The notes below the pieces were generated by a model. The model made no database searches, had not been told where the DNA came from, and saw nothing but the letters and a program-made list of their open reading frames with translations. From an uncultured Verrucomicrobiota bacterium (GTDB lineage: Bacteria; Verrucomicrobiota; Verrucomicrobiia; Limisphaerales; CAIQOK01): a DNA stretch of 47,242 nt. Below are positions 16,578 to 24,560 of the stretch, in pieces (position 1 is the stretch's first letter; every line of letters starts with the position of its first letter). The stretch is taken from positions 1-47,242 of the forward strand of contig CAIQOK010000037.1 in the NCBI GenBank assembly GCA_903873415.1, read 5' to 3'. The translations under genes and the position numbers were made by a program.

Positions 16578-17584
16578 CGTGATTGCTTCAGCCGGGCTAC
16601 GGCAGCGGGGGAATCGGCAGAAAGCACTGCCAACCCAGCCCCCCCTGCTTCCTCCGCCAAGCGCCGGGCACGGGACCTGTTCTCAAAGTTGAAATAAAGC
16701 CGGTTGCCCAGCGGAATAAGCACCCCCGCAGCAAACATCCCGGCCGCCACATCCACAACGTAGTGGTAACGGCCATAAACGGTCGCAATACACAGCAGAC
16801 CAGTCACGGTCAAAAAAAGATGCCGGATCCGGCGAAGATAAAGGAAGGAGAAATAGACCGTGCAGATCACCACCGCCACATGGCTGCTCGGAAACGCCGC
16901 TCCGGCCGCTTCAAAGTGGTCATAGATCCATTCCATGATCCGGAAAAAAACGGCGTGCTGCGCCGAATCCGGGGGGGCGAAACTCCGCACCGGAAGACAC
17001 TCCGGCGGAAGCACCTGACCCGGCAAGCCAAGGAACACGATGCGAGGCCCCACCACCGGCATGAAAATATAAATGAGGTAACAGACGTAAAAAGTGAACG
17101 AAACCACCGCAATGTAATGGGCAAACTGGCGCCGGTCCCGGCGCAGCAACAAAACCAGCCCCGCCCCGGCAATCATCAGGTAATAAGAGAAATAAGCGCC
17201 AAAGAGCAACTCAGCCAGCCAAGTCGCCGGAAACCGCTTCATCAACTCCAGCCCGGGTTGCAGCCCGAACCACGATTGCTCCAACCTTAAAAAATGGAGG
17301 TCCAGATAACCGGTTTGAAACAGCTGGTTCAGCTCCCCCGTCTCCCGATAAAAAAGGGCAAAAAGGGGAATAGGATAATACTGGCGCAACCGCTCGAGCA
17401 AAGCCGCCGGCGAAGAACGTGCGCAAAACCGGATCAATCCATGGATCAGGAACAGGGTGGTGCCGTGGGCCAGCAGCAGCCACGGCCAGGCCGGCAGCCG
17501 CGCTCCGTGAAAAAACAAAATCAGCAGCCCCACCACCGCCACATATCCCTGCGTAGCATAATCAACAAAAGTGTAACGATTCAT
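16559..17584 (-). CDS. PAP2-superfamily membrane phosphatase (Aur1-like)
   Basis: A 341-residue integral membrane protein with several hydrophobic segments. The PAP2 phosphatase motifs are present as FPSSHVAVVICT and YGRYHYVVDVAAGMFAAG, each with its catalytic histidine. The fold and spacing resemble inositol-phosphorylceramide synthase-like and lipid phosphatase proteins. Likely substrates are lipid phosphates or phospholipid head groups at the inner membrane; the exact one is unknown. A basic tail (RSRARRLAEEAGG) follows the last membrane segment. Confidence 0.78.
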   Translation of the reverse strand: MNRYTFVDYATQGYVAVVGLLILFFHGARLPAWPWLLLAHGTTLFLIHGLIRFCARSSPAALLERLRQYYPIPLFALFYRETGELNQLFQTGYLDLHFLRLEQSWFGLQPGLELMKRFPATWLAELLFGAYFSYYLMIAGAGLVLLLRRDRRQFAHYIAVVSFTFYVCYLIYIFMPVVGPRIVFLGLPGQVLPPECLPVRSFAPPDSAQHAVFFRIMEWIYDHFEAAGAAFPSSHVAVVICTVYFSFLYLRRIRHLFLTVTGLLCIATVYGRYHYVVDVAAGMFAAGVLIPLGNRLYFNFENRSRARRLAEEAGGAGLAVLSADSPAAVARLKQSRQTPRS

Positions 17585-18024
17585 TAATTTTTAATAGCAT
17601 CCCGGCACCCCAGCAACCGCCTCCGGATCCGCAGGCCGACAAAAACCCGGCCTCGACTCCCTTGAGGAAAAACCGGATGAGGCCGCCGCCCGCGGGCGAT
17701 GCCGCTGCGGGATGGATCTGACATCTTTCCGCAAAACCCCTGCCCTGATTCCTTTCAGTATGATCCACGCCATACCCGATAAATCCAACCATGTGCTTTG
17801 ATGTGAGAGTATTTAAAAGCACCCCGACCCGCACAGGTTTTATTCAAGCCCCATCAATATGCCGTCCGAACCCAAGCGGAACCGGATGCCGAAATTGGAT
17901 CAGGCAGGGATTGGCGGTATTTCGCGCTTTGATCTGCTAAAATGCGACCGGGGCTTCCAAATTAAGCCGGCCCTGAAAACGACGGTTCGTTGACACCCAT
18001 GCGGCGGGCGTTTAGCTTCCGCCC
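17585..18024. other. Divergent intergenic region between the PAP2 gene and lolC
   Basis: 440 bp without a supported gene. It holds the lolC promoter at 17990-18018. A 44-codon open frame at about 17855-17992 (MPSEPKRNRMPKLDQ...) has no similarity I recognise and no ribosome-binding site. GGGCG (18007-18011) and CGCCC (18020-18024) can form a small hairpin just before the lolC start codon. Confidence 0.5.
17990..18018 (+). promoter_or_regulatory. Predicted promoter of lolC
   Basis: Consensus TTGACA (17990-17995), a 17-bp spacer and TAGCTT (18013-18018), then 6 nt to the ATG at 18025. There is no Shine-Dalgarno sequence. Confidence 0.55.
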
Positions 18025-19293
18025 ATGTCTCGACTGCCCTTCGAACTGCTGCTGGCGCTGCGTTATCTGCGGCCCAAGCGGACGTTCGTTTCCATCATCA
18101 CCCTTATCTCCGTGCTGGGCGTTGCTCTGGGCGTGGCCGTGCTGATCATCGTCATCAGTGTCATGAGCGGGTTCGACACTCAAATGCGCGAAACCGTGCT
18201 GGGGTTCAACGCCCACCTGACCGTCACACCGGTCAACTCCACCCTCAAAAACTACGCGGCGGTCGGGGCAATGCTTTCCACCAACCGCCACGTCAAATCC
18301 GTTTCCCCCACTGTCATGGAACAGGTGTTGCTGGAAACCCAACCCAAGTCCGGTCAGGCCCAAACCAGCGCCCCCTATGTCCGTGGAATCGACGCGCAGG
18401 CGGAAAGACAACCGGGATTTCTGGCCACGCATCTCGTGGAGGGCAAATTCGATTTGCACGGGCACGGCCTTGTCATCGGCAGCGTCCTGGCCGGCACGCT
18501 CCGCCTGCAGGTCGGTGATCATGTCAGCCTCTTCTCCCCCAGGGAAATCCAAAAGCTGCGGGCCCAACGGGGCAAGGCGGTTCAAGAGGCCGTGCTGCCG
18601 GACGATTACGAGGTGCGCGGCGTTTTCGATGTCGGCTATTACGAGTTCAACGCCACCATGATCGCCGTCTCCCTTGAAAACGCCCAGGACATGTATGAAC
18701 TGGGCGATGCCGTGCATTACCTGGCGGTGATGCTGGATGACCCCTTCATGGCGGACCCGATGCGGTCCCGACTGCAACGACTGCTCGGCGGTGAGTTTGA
18801 AACCAAAACCTGGCTGGAACAGAGTCCTCTGCTGGCCGCTGTCACGGTGGAGAAAAACGTCATGCTCTACATCCTTTTCTTCATCGTCATCGTCGCTTCC
18901 TTCGGGATCACCTGCACCACAATCACCTTCATCGTTATGAAAACCCGCGAGATAGGCCTGATGAAGGCCCTGGGCGCCTCGAACCGGCAGGTGCTCTGCG
19001 TCTTTATCGGCCAGAGTGTTTTCGTCAGCTTCTTCGGCATCTTCACCGGACTGGCGGGCGGTTTGTTGGCAATCCATTATCGCAACGAATTCCTCTCCTT
19101 CATGCGGCACGCAACGGGTTGGCAGCTCTTCCCGGCGGAGGTCTACGGATTTGCGCAACTCCCGGCGCTGATCGTCCCCGAAGACATTGCGATCATCTGC
19201 GGCGGATCGCTGGTGATCTGCCTGGCGGCGGCGGCGTTCCCGGCGCGCTACGCCAGCAAACTCAACCCCGTGGAGGCGCTGCGCTATGAATAA
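18025..19293 (+). CDS. lolC: Lipoprotein-releasing ABC transporter permease, LolC/LolE family
   Basis: Inner-membrane permease that extracts outer-membrane lipoproteins and hands them to LolA. The 422 residues show the LolC/E start FELLLALRYLRPKRTFVSIITLISVLGVALGVAVLI with the first membrane helix, then a ~230-residue periplasmic domain, then three C-terminal helices (MLYILFFIVIVASFGITCTTI, VFVSFFGIFTGLAGGLLAI, IICGGSLVICLAAAAF). The family's coupling helix region FIVMKTREIGLMKALGAS is intact. One permease gene plus LolD suggests a homodimeric LolF-like arrangement rather than a C/E pair; no second permease is present here. Confidence 0.9.
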   Translation: MSRLPFELLLALRYLRPKRTFVSIITLISVLGVALGVAVLIIVISVMSGFDTQMRETVLGFNAHLTVTPVNSTLKNYAAVGAMLSTNRHVKSVSPTVMEQVLLETQPKSGQAQTSAPYVRGIDAQAERQPGFLATHLVEGKFDLHGHGLVIGSVLAGTLRLQVGDHVSLFSPREIQKLRAQRGKAVQEAVLPDDYEVRGVFDVGYYEFNATMIAVSLENAQDMYELGDAVHYLAVMLDDPFMADPMRSRLQRLLGGEFETKTWLEQSPLLAAVTVEKNVMLYILFFIVIVASFGITCTTITFIVMKTREIGLMKALGASNRQVLCVFIGQSVFVSFFGIFTGLAGGLLAIHYRNEFLSFMRHATGWQLFPAEVYGFAQLPALIVPEDIAIICGGSLVICLAAAAFPARYASKLNPVEALRYE

Positions 19294-19392
19294 AAGTTTC
19301 AACCACAGTTTTCCGACCGGCTGGCCCCGGGGCAGAGCGGCATTGGAAATGATCAACGGCCCATTTCACCTCGGGCAGGGTGGAGGCTTGAA

Positions 19393-20070
19393 ATGAGCGA
19401 CTTTCTGGCCTCAGCCCGCGCCGTGAGCAAAACCTACTCCCTGGGCAAACGATCGCTGACCGTTCTGCACGCGCTGAATTTCGAAGTGGCCCGCGGGGAA
19501 TTCGCCGCGCTGCGCGGCGCCTCCGGCGCAGGCAAGAGCACCCTGCTCCATCTCCTCGGAGGACTCGACACCCCAAGCACCGGCGAAATCTGGTTTGCCG
19601 GACAGAATCTGGCCCGGCTCTCGGCGGCCGAGCTGGCACATATCCGGAATTTCAGGATCGGCTTCGTCTTCCAAGCCTACCACCTCCTCCCGGAACTCGA
19701 CGCTCTGGAAAACGTCTGCCTGCCAGCCCGCATCGCCCGCGTCGACGCCCCCACCGCCGCAGCCCGCGGCCGGGAACTGCTGGAACGGGTCGGATTGAAG
19801 GATCGGATGGATCACCGCCCCCCTGAACTGTCCGGCGGGGAACGCCAGCGCGTGGCCATCGCCCGGGCCCTGATCAACCAACCCGATCTCGTGCTGGCTG
19901 ATGAACCGACGGGAAATCTCGATTCACGCACCGGCGGGGAAATCATCGATCTGCTCTGCTCGCTTCGGGAAGAAAGAAAAGTGACGCTCGTGGTGGCCAC
20001 CCACGACGCCAGCGTGGCCGCCCGCGCTCCAAAAGTTGTGCATGTCGTGGACGGGCGGATTCAGCTTTAG
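19393..20070 (+). CDS. lolD: Lipoprotein-releasing ABC transporter ATP-binding protein LolD
   Basis: A 225-residue ABC ATPase that powers the neighbouring permease. Walker A GASGAGKST (42-50), Q-loop VFQAYHLLPEL, signature LSGGERQRVAIARAL, Walker B LVLADEPTGNLD and the H-loop VVATHD are all intact. The ELDALENVCLPARIA segment is characteristic of the MacB/LolD group. It starts 100 bp after lolC and is probably in the same operon. Confidence 0.92.
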   Translation: MSDFLASARAVSKTYSLGKRSLTVLHALNFEVARGEFAALRGASGAGKSTLLHLLGGLDTPSTGEIWFAGQNLARLSAAELAHIRNFRIGFVFQAYHLLPELDALENVCLPARIARVDAPTAAARGRELLERVGLKDRMDHRPPELSGGERQRVAIARALINQPDLVLADEPTGNLDSRTGGEIIDLLCSLREERKVTLVVATHDASVAARAPKVVHVVDGRIQL

Positions 20071-20251
20071 CCCGGCCCCTCGATCCGCTGGTGTGCACGC
20101 AAGCTGGAATGATTGAGAGCGAGGGTGTTTTCCACCTCCAGCCACTCTGCCCGGTCTGCTTTGAGAAAATGGCTGTTCAGCCTCATCATCGCGTCTAGCA
20201 GAATCAATCCCCGATTCAGCCCCCCTTCGCTTTTCCGGTTTCGGATCCTCT
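20071..20251. other. Convergent gap between lolD and cysE
   Basis: 181 bp between two tail-to-tail genes. I saw no gene and no convincing terminator hairpin with a T tract on either strand. Confidence 0.4.
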
Positions 20252-21175
20252 TCAGATCTGGAACTCTGCCGCGGCGCTTTCGCCTTTGGCCCGCTTGCGC
20301 ATCACCTTCACATTGGCATCCTCCTGCACCACGATGGAATTGGCTGGAACACTGGCGGTAAGAAAGACATTTGCCCCGATCGTGCTGCCCTCACCCACAA
20401 CGGTGTCGCCGCCCATGATGGTGGCATTGGCATAGACCGTCACGCGGTCCTCCAAAGTGGGATGTCTCTTCTGCCCGCGCAGGGCCTGACCGGCCGCCAG
20501 AGATTTGGCCACAAGCCCGACCCCCTGGTACATCTTCACATGGTTGCCGATGATGGTGGTTTCCCCAACCACGGTGCCGGTGCAATGATCGACAAAGAAA
20601 TGGGAACCGATCTGAGCCCCGGGATGCAGATCCATTCCGGTCCGGGCGTGGGCCCATTCGGTCATGATCCGCGGAATGAGCGGGATGTTGTCGAGGTAGA
20701 GTTCGTGGGCCAGACGCTGCACCGCGATGGCCTCCACAAAAGGATAGGCGACAATGACTTCCTCGCGGCTCAGCGCGGCGGGGTCGCCCCGGTAGGCCGC
20801 CTCGGTATCGGTCTGCAGGAGGTCTCGCACGCGGGGCAGGCTGTCGAGAAACTTAAGTGTGCGGCTGTGGGCGACCTTGCGAAGGTCTTTGCGCGGCACC
20901 TCCGCCGGCGGGCTGTATTCAAGACTCTTGCAAATCTCGTCCTCCAAGCTGCCCAGCAGGGAGTCGAGCCGCGCGGCGGTCTCAACCTTGATCTCGGAGG
21001 AGTGAATGAGTTTCTCGTCGAAAAACCCCGGAAACAAAAGGCGCAGCAAATCGACGGTGATCTCGGCGATGGCGGTCTTGGACGGCAGGTTTTTGCCGTC
21101 CAGATGGTTGATCCCCCCGGAATGGGCGTAAGAGGCGATCAGGCGGTCCGTGATATTGGTGACGGTCAACTGCAC
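20252..21175 (-). CDS. cysE: Serine O-acetyltransferase
   Basis: Makes O-acetylserine from serine and acetyl-CoA, the first step of cysteine synthesis. The 307-residue protein has an alpha-helical N-terminal half and a C-terminal left-handed beta-helix of hexapeptide repeats: HPGAQIGSHFFVDHCTGTVVGETTIIGNHVKMYQGV, then LEDRVTVYANATIMGGDTVVGEGSTIGANVFL. The catalytic His of the DHCTG motif is present. It is the longer EpsC-like form rather than the E. coli length. Translation starts at GTG 21175, with a strong predicted promoter directly upstream. No cysK is in the window. Confidence 0.88.
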   Translation of the reverse strand: MQLTVTNITDRLIASYAHSGGINHLDGKNLPSKTAIAEITVDLLRLLFPGFFDEKLIHSSEIKVETAARLDSLLGSLEDEICKSLEYSPPAEVPRKDLRKVAHSRTLKFLDSLPRVRDLLQTDTEAAYRGDPAALSREEVIVAYPFVEAIAVQRLAHELYLDNIPLIPRIMTEWAHARTGMDLHPGAQIGSHFFVDHCTGTVVGETTIIGNHVKMYQGVGLVAKSLAAGQALRGQKRHPTLEDRVTVYANATIMGGDTVVGEGSTIGANVFLTASVPANSIVVQEDANVKVMRKRAKGESAAAEFQI

Positions 21176-21180
21176 GCCCC

Positions 21181-21209
21181 ATTATTTCGCAGGGGGAAGG
21201 CAAAGGCAA
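21181..21209 (-). promoter_or_regulatory. Predicted promoter of cysE
   Basis: On the minus strand: TTGCCT (21209-21204), a 17-bp spacer and AATAAT (21186-21181), then 5 nt to the GTG at 21175, implying a leaderless transcript. Confidence 0.5.
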
Positions 21210-21267
21210 GTGCGGGGGCGGCATCAAGAGACTTGTCAGGGCGCGCAATGCAGTTCAATTTTGGCGG

Positions 21268-22572
21268 GTGACTGTTGAATTAAAAAACCCATTCCTGTCC
21301 CGCTGCCGGCTGGTTTTTCTGGCACTTCTTTGCGCCCTCTCTGCTTCAGCCCAACCGGCCACCAACATCGCAGCAGCCACAGGGCAGGCTGGCGCCCGCA
21401 CCAACCAGGTTGGTGCGTTGGTCCAAAAAATCGGCAGCTTCAACAAGGAACTGGGGGATCACGACCTGACCTTCCACCTCGACAAAATCGAGGTCCTCCG
21501 CGACAACACGCTCGGTGGGCAGCCCTTGTGGAAATACCTCGCCTCGCTCATCTACATTGTCCTAGCGTTTTACATCTCCAAACTGCTCGACTTTGTCGTC
21601 AACGCCTGGTTCAAGCGCTGGGCGGCCAGATCCGAAACAAAACTCGACGACCTGATTCTCGCGCTGCTGCACGGACCGGTCAAAGTGATCACCTTCGTGG
21701 TCTTTCTGCACATTGGACTCAATGTGTTCCGCTGGCCTCTTGCCGTGGAGCAATATTTGAGCAAGGGGTTGATTGTCACCGTGTCCTTTTCTCTGACGTA
21801 TGCGGCACTGAAGGTGGTGGACCTGATGATGGGCATCTGGCGCCAGCGCACGGCGGCCGGCACCGACAAGTCCTTCGACGACCAACTCTTTCCCGTCATC
21901 CGCAAAGCCATCAAACTGGCGGTCGTAGTGGTCGCCGTAGTGGCCACCTGGCAAAACCTCTCGGAAAAACCCCTCACCGCCATCCTCGCATCCCTTTCCA
22001 TCGGCGGCCTGGCCATCGGCTTGGCCGCCCAGGACACCTTGGGCAACCTCTTCGGTGCCATCGCCGTCTACATCGACAAACCCTTCCGCATCGGGGACCG
22101 GATCCAGCTCGATTCCGTGGACGGCGAAGTGGAGAACATCGGCCTGCGCAGCACCCAAGTCCGGAGCCTGGCAGGACATCATGTCACCATCCCCAACAAA
22201 ACCGTGGGCAACGCCACCATCACCAACATCAGCCGCCGTCCCGGCATCAAAACCGAGATGAACTTCGGCCTGACCTACGACACCCCGGCACCCAAAGTGC
22301 GCCGCGCCCTAGCCCTACTACAAGAGATCTACGGGGCCCACCCGCAGACCGGCGAATTGTTGATCAGCTTCAACAAGTTCACCGACTCCTCACTGAACCT
22401 GATCGTTGTCCACCTGTGGACCGGAACCGAGAACCGGGATTATCTGGCTGGGATGCAGGAGTTGAACCTGCAGGTCAAGGAGCGGTTTGACGCCGAAGGG
22501 ATTGGCTTCGCCTTCCCCAGCCAGACGCTCTACCTGAAACAGGATTCGGCCTGGCGGATGGGGACGAGCTGA
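21268..22572 (+). CDS. MscS-family mechanosensitive ion channel protein
   Basis: A 434-residue protein with an apparent signal peptide (LVFLALLCALSASAQ) and several membrane helices (about 88-107, 130-150, 165-185, 215-232). The pore-lining helix and beta-domain carry the MscS signature: SIGGLAIGLAAQDTLGNLFGAIAVYIDKPFRIGDRI, then VENIGLRSTQVRSLAGHHVTIPNKTV. It likely releases solutes on osmotic downshock. The signal peptide and periplasmic N-terminal segment make it slightly longer than E. coli MscS. The GTG start at 21268 is divergent from cysE. Confidence 0.9.
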   Translation: MTVELKNPFLSRCRLVFLALLCALSASAQPATNIAAATGQAGARTNQVGALVQKIGSFNKELGDHDLTFHLDKIEVLRDNTLGGQPLWKYLASLIYIVLAFYISKLLDFVVNAWFKRWAARSETKLDDLILALLHGPVKVITFVVFLHIGLNVFRWPLAVEQYLSKGLIVTVSFSLTYAALKVVDLMMGIWRQRTAAGTDKSFDDQLFPVIRKAIKLAVVVVAVVATWQNLSEKPLTAILASLSIGGLAIGLAAQDTLGNLFGAIAVYIDKPFRIGDRIQLDSVDGEVENIGLRSTQVRSLAGHHVTIPNKTVGNATITNISRRPGIKTEMNFGLTYDTPAPKVRRALALLQEIYGAHPQTGELLISFNKFTDSSLNLIVVHLWTGTENRDYLAGMQELNLQVKERFDAEGIGFAFPSQTLYLKQDSAWRMGTS

Positions 22573-22590
22573 TTTTTCCGCGCTTCAGGG

Positions 22591-22619
22591 TTTCACGCCA
22601 TGCGTCCGTAAGGTAAACT
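22591..22619 (+). promoter_or_regulatory. Predicted promoter of the LAB_N/zinc-ribbon gene
   Basis: TTTCAC (22591-22596), a 17-bp spacer and TAAACT (22614-22619), then 9 nt to the ATG at 22629. Confidence 0.4.
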
Positions 22620-22628
22620 CCGTCCCGA

Positions 22629-23027
22629 ATGCAACCGCTGATGAATCACCTCTGGCCTGACGGAAAATTGCTGGGGATTGAATGGAGCGTATGGAAGATG
22701 TTGGGCTGGGCCGGCAACGCCACGTTTTTCTCCCGCTTTCTGGTGCAATGGTATGTCACCGAGAAGCGCAAACAGGTCGTCGTGCCCCAGGCTTTCTGGT
22801 GGTTGAGCCTCTTCGGCTCCCTGACCTTGGTGTGCTATTCACTGCACCAGCGGGATTCCGTTTTCATCTTCGCCTATGCCTTCACTCCCATACCCTATCT
22901 GCGCAACCTTATCATCCACCGGCGTTACAAGGACGCTCATCAGGACTGCGCCGGATGCGGGCGGAAGATCGCGCCGCAGGCAAACTTCTGTCCGGCCTGC
23001 GGCGTGCAGGTGCCGAAACCAGATTGA
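22629..23027 (+). CDS. Lipid-A-disaccharide synthase N-terminal-like (LAB_N) membrane protein with zinc ribbon
   Basis: A 132-residue protein. The first ~95 residues form a three-helix LAB_N domain (WKMLGWAGNATFFSRFLVQWYVTEK, then VPQAFWWLSLFGSLTLVCYSLHQRDSVFIFAYAFTPIPYLRNL), the module found at the N-terminus of some LpxB proteins and as a free-standing gene elsewhere. The last ~25 residues are a C4 zinc ribbon, CAGCGRKIAPQANFCPACG. No glycosyltransferase domain follows. The role is unknown; a lipid-related membrane function is inferred from the domain only. Confidence 0.82.
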   Translation: MQPLMNHLWPDGKLLGIEWSVWKMLGWAGNATFFSRFLVQWYVTEKRKQVVVPQAFWWLSLFGSLTLVCYSLHQRDSVFIFAYAFTPIPYLRNLIIHRRYKDAHQDCAGCGRKIAPQANFCPACGVQVPKPD

Positions 23028-23167
23028 ATCCGCGAAAAACAGACGACCACCCCCTCGACTGCACGAGCCGCCTTCATTCCGTCACTCTCAGAAACGTTCG
23101 AAGCTGTAAGCTTTCCAGACAACCCACAGCACCGGACCCGATTCATCCGCAGCGGTGGTATAAAAAA

Positions 23168-23194
23168 GGCCCGCCGCAAAGCTGCGGTCGGGCC
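23168..23194 (-). terminator. Rho-independent terminator of the small membrane-protein pair
   Basis: On the minus strand GGCCCG-A-CCGC, a 6-nt loop and GCGG-CGGGCC form a 10-bp stem with one bulge. Six T follow at 23167-23162. It lies 23 bp after the stop of the gene ending at 23218. Confidence 0.88.
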
Positions 23195-23217
23195 CTGAGA
23201 ATCCGGGGGGAGGGCTC

Positions 23218-23562
23218 CTACTTCTTCGGTGCCGGAGCGGAGGTGGCACTCAGTCCATACTTCGCGGCGATCTCCTTGAAATCAGGGTGGAGTTTGGTGT
23301 AGTCCTGCAACTGCTTGACGAAGGCGTCCATCTTGGGGCCGCTGGTCTGCTGGTATTCGGCGATCTGGGCGGCGGCCTGCTGGCGCAACATGTTGAGATC
23401 AGCCCGGGTGTAATGCACCTGGCGCCAGAGGAAGATGTTCAGTGTGACGCTGACGCCAACCAAGCAAACCAAGACTGTGAAGAGGGTTTTGCTCAAGGCG
23501 GCCACTTGCGCGCGGAGGTTGACGGACTCCTCGGTGCCGGAATTGGGAGAAATAGATTCCAT
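23218..23562 (-). CDS. Small membrane protein with N-terminal helix and coiled-coil tail, paralogue of its neighbour
   Basis: A 114-residue protein I do not recognise by name. One membrane helix (LFTVLVCLVGVSVTLNIFLW, about 27-46) is followed by a Gln/Ala-rich, probably coiled-coil segment (RADLNMLRQQAAAQIAEYQQ). The ending DYTKLHPDFKEIAAKYGL matches EYSKTHPAIDPVLVSVGL in the upstream gene, so the two look like diverged paralogues. They lie 26 bp apart in one operon with a clear terminator. The tail should be periplasmic or cytoplasmic depending on helix orientation, which I cannot settle. Confidence 0.75.
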   Translation of the reverse strand: MESISPNSGTEESVNLRAQVAALSKTLFTVLVCLVGVSVTLNIFLWRQVHYTRADLNMLRQQAAAQIAEYQQTSGPKMDAFVKQLQDYTKLHPDFKEIAAKYGLSATSAPAPKK

Positions 23563-23588
23563 AATAATATGAGGGAAAGGGCTGCGGT

Positions 23589-23861
23589 CTAGCGGGCGCC
23601 GTTCTTCAAATTGCCGGCGGCGGGTTTCAAACCGACCGAGACCAGAACCGGGTCGATAGCGGGATGAGTCTTGCTGTATTCGACTGTTTCGTTGACCAAA
23701 GCGGTGATGGCGGCGCGGCGGGTGTTGATGAACATCATCTGCATCTGCATGTCGCGGAGCTGGCGGGAGTTGCCTGCATACATAAACAAGAACACAACGG
23801 ACACCACGGTGCTTAATGCAAGCACCCCTACCAACGTGGAGGTGAGAGAATCAGTTTTCAT
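23589..23861 (-). CDS. Small membrane protein, first gene of the paralogous pair
   Basis: A 90-residue protein with an N-terminal helix (LVGVLALSTVVSVVFLFMYA, about 11-30), a Met/Gln-rich stretch (SRQLRDMQMQMMFINTRRAAI) and a C-terminal YSKTHPAIDPVLVSVGLKPA. The last motif (Y-x-K-x-H-P, then GL) recurs in the next gene. Function unknown. It is the promoter-proximal gene of a two-gene operon. Confidence 0.72.
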   Translation of the reverse strand: MKTDSLTSTLVGVLALSTVVSVVFLFMYAGNSRQLRDMQMQMMFINTRRAAITALVNETVEYSKTHPAIDPVLVSVGLKPAAGNLKNGAR

Positions 23862-23909
23862 AAATCGCCCTTGAAACTAGCCGGTTGGCTCCAATTGTCC
23901 ACAGTGTTT

Positions 23910-24560
23910 TTAAGCCGGCACGGCATCCAAGCGGCGCCGGAAAAGAGCGCAGGCAACTGAAATCTCCGGGGCGTTCAAAATGGCTGAGACCACGCAAATC
24001 CGCCTCGCCCCCGCAGCGAGCACCTCGTCCAGATTTCCCGGATGGATGCCGCCTATGGCGAACCAGGGCATCGACACATTCGCAGCCGCCCACCGGACAT
24101 AATCCAGCGTGACCGGCCGGGCGCCGGGCTTGGTGCCTGTGGCGTATACCGGCCCGATGGCTACATAGTCAGCGCCGGCTCCCGCAGCCCTCGCCGCCTG
24201 ATCGGGGGCGTGGGTGGAAAGCCCGATTTTCAAAGCGCTATTCCGCATCGGAAGCTCCGAGACATGCCGATGCCCTGCATCGAAAAAATCCTCCTGCCCC
24301 AGATGGCAGAACTCGGCGCCAACCGCCCGGGCGATTTCAAGATGGTCGTTGATTACCAGCCCGACTCCAGCCCGGCAAGTGACGGGGGCGATTTTTTCCG
24401 CCAGTCGTAAAACATCCTCGTAGCCGGCGTTTTTGGCGCGGAGTTGGATCAGGTCGGCGCCGCCATCGCAGAGCTGTTGAGCAATAGACTGCGGCGCGCG
24501 GCCATTCAAATAAGCCGTGTCGACAAAGGCATAAAGCCGGCAATCAGAGAGGGGTTTCAT
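23910..24560 (-). CDS. thiE: Thiamine-phosphate synthase
   Basis: A 216-residue TIM-barrel enzyme that joins hydroxymethylpyrimidine pyrophosphate and thiazole phosphate. Motifs are QLRAKNAGYEDVLRLAEKI, VGLVINDHLEIARAVGAEFCHLGQED, KIGLSTHAPDQAARA, GADYVAIGPVYATGTKPG and FAIGGIHPGNL, the standard ThiE set. The ATG at 24560 overlaps the stop of the FAD oxidoreductase gene (ATGA), so thiE is the last gene of the polyketide operon. I saw no TPP riboswitch. Placement of a vitamin gene here may be coincidental coupling or may mark a ThiE-like enzyme used in the pathway. Confidence 0.88.
   Translation of the reverse strand: MKPLSDCRLYAFVDTAYLNGRAPQSIAQQLCDGGADLIQLRAKNAGYEDVLRLAEKIAPVTCRAGVGLVINDHLEIARAVGAEFCHLGQEDFFDAGHRHVSELPMRNSALKIGLSTHAPDQAARAAGAGADYVAIGPVYATGTKPGARPVTLDYVRWAAANVSMPWFAIGGIHPGNLDEVLAAGARRICVVSAILNAPEISVACALFRRRLDAVPA

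Noticed and set aside
17855-17992. 44-codon open frame MPSEPKRNRMPK...
   Set aside because: No family similarity, no ribosome-binding site, and it runs into the lolC promoter.
17962-19356. 464-codon open frame opposite lolC
   Set aside because: Antisense shadow of lolC, rich in His, Gln and Asp with no domain and no plausible start.
21330-22490. 386-codon open frame in another phase of the MscS gene
   Set aside because: Very Arg/Pro/His-rich out-of-frame translation of a clearly coding MscS gene.
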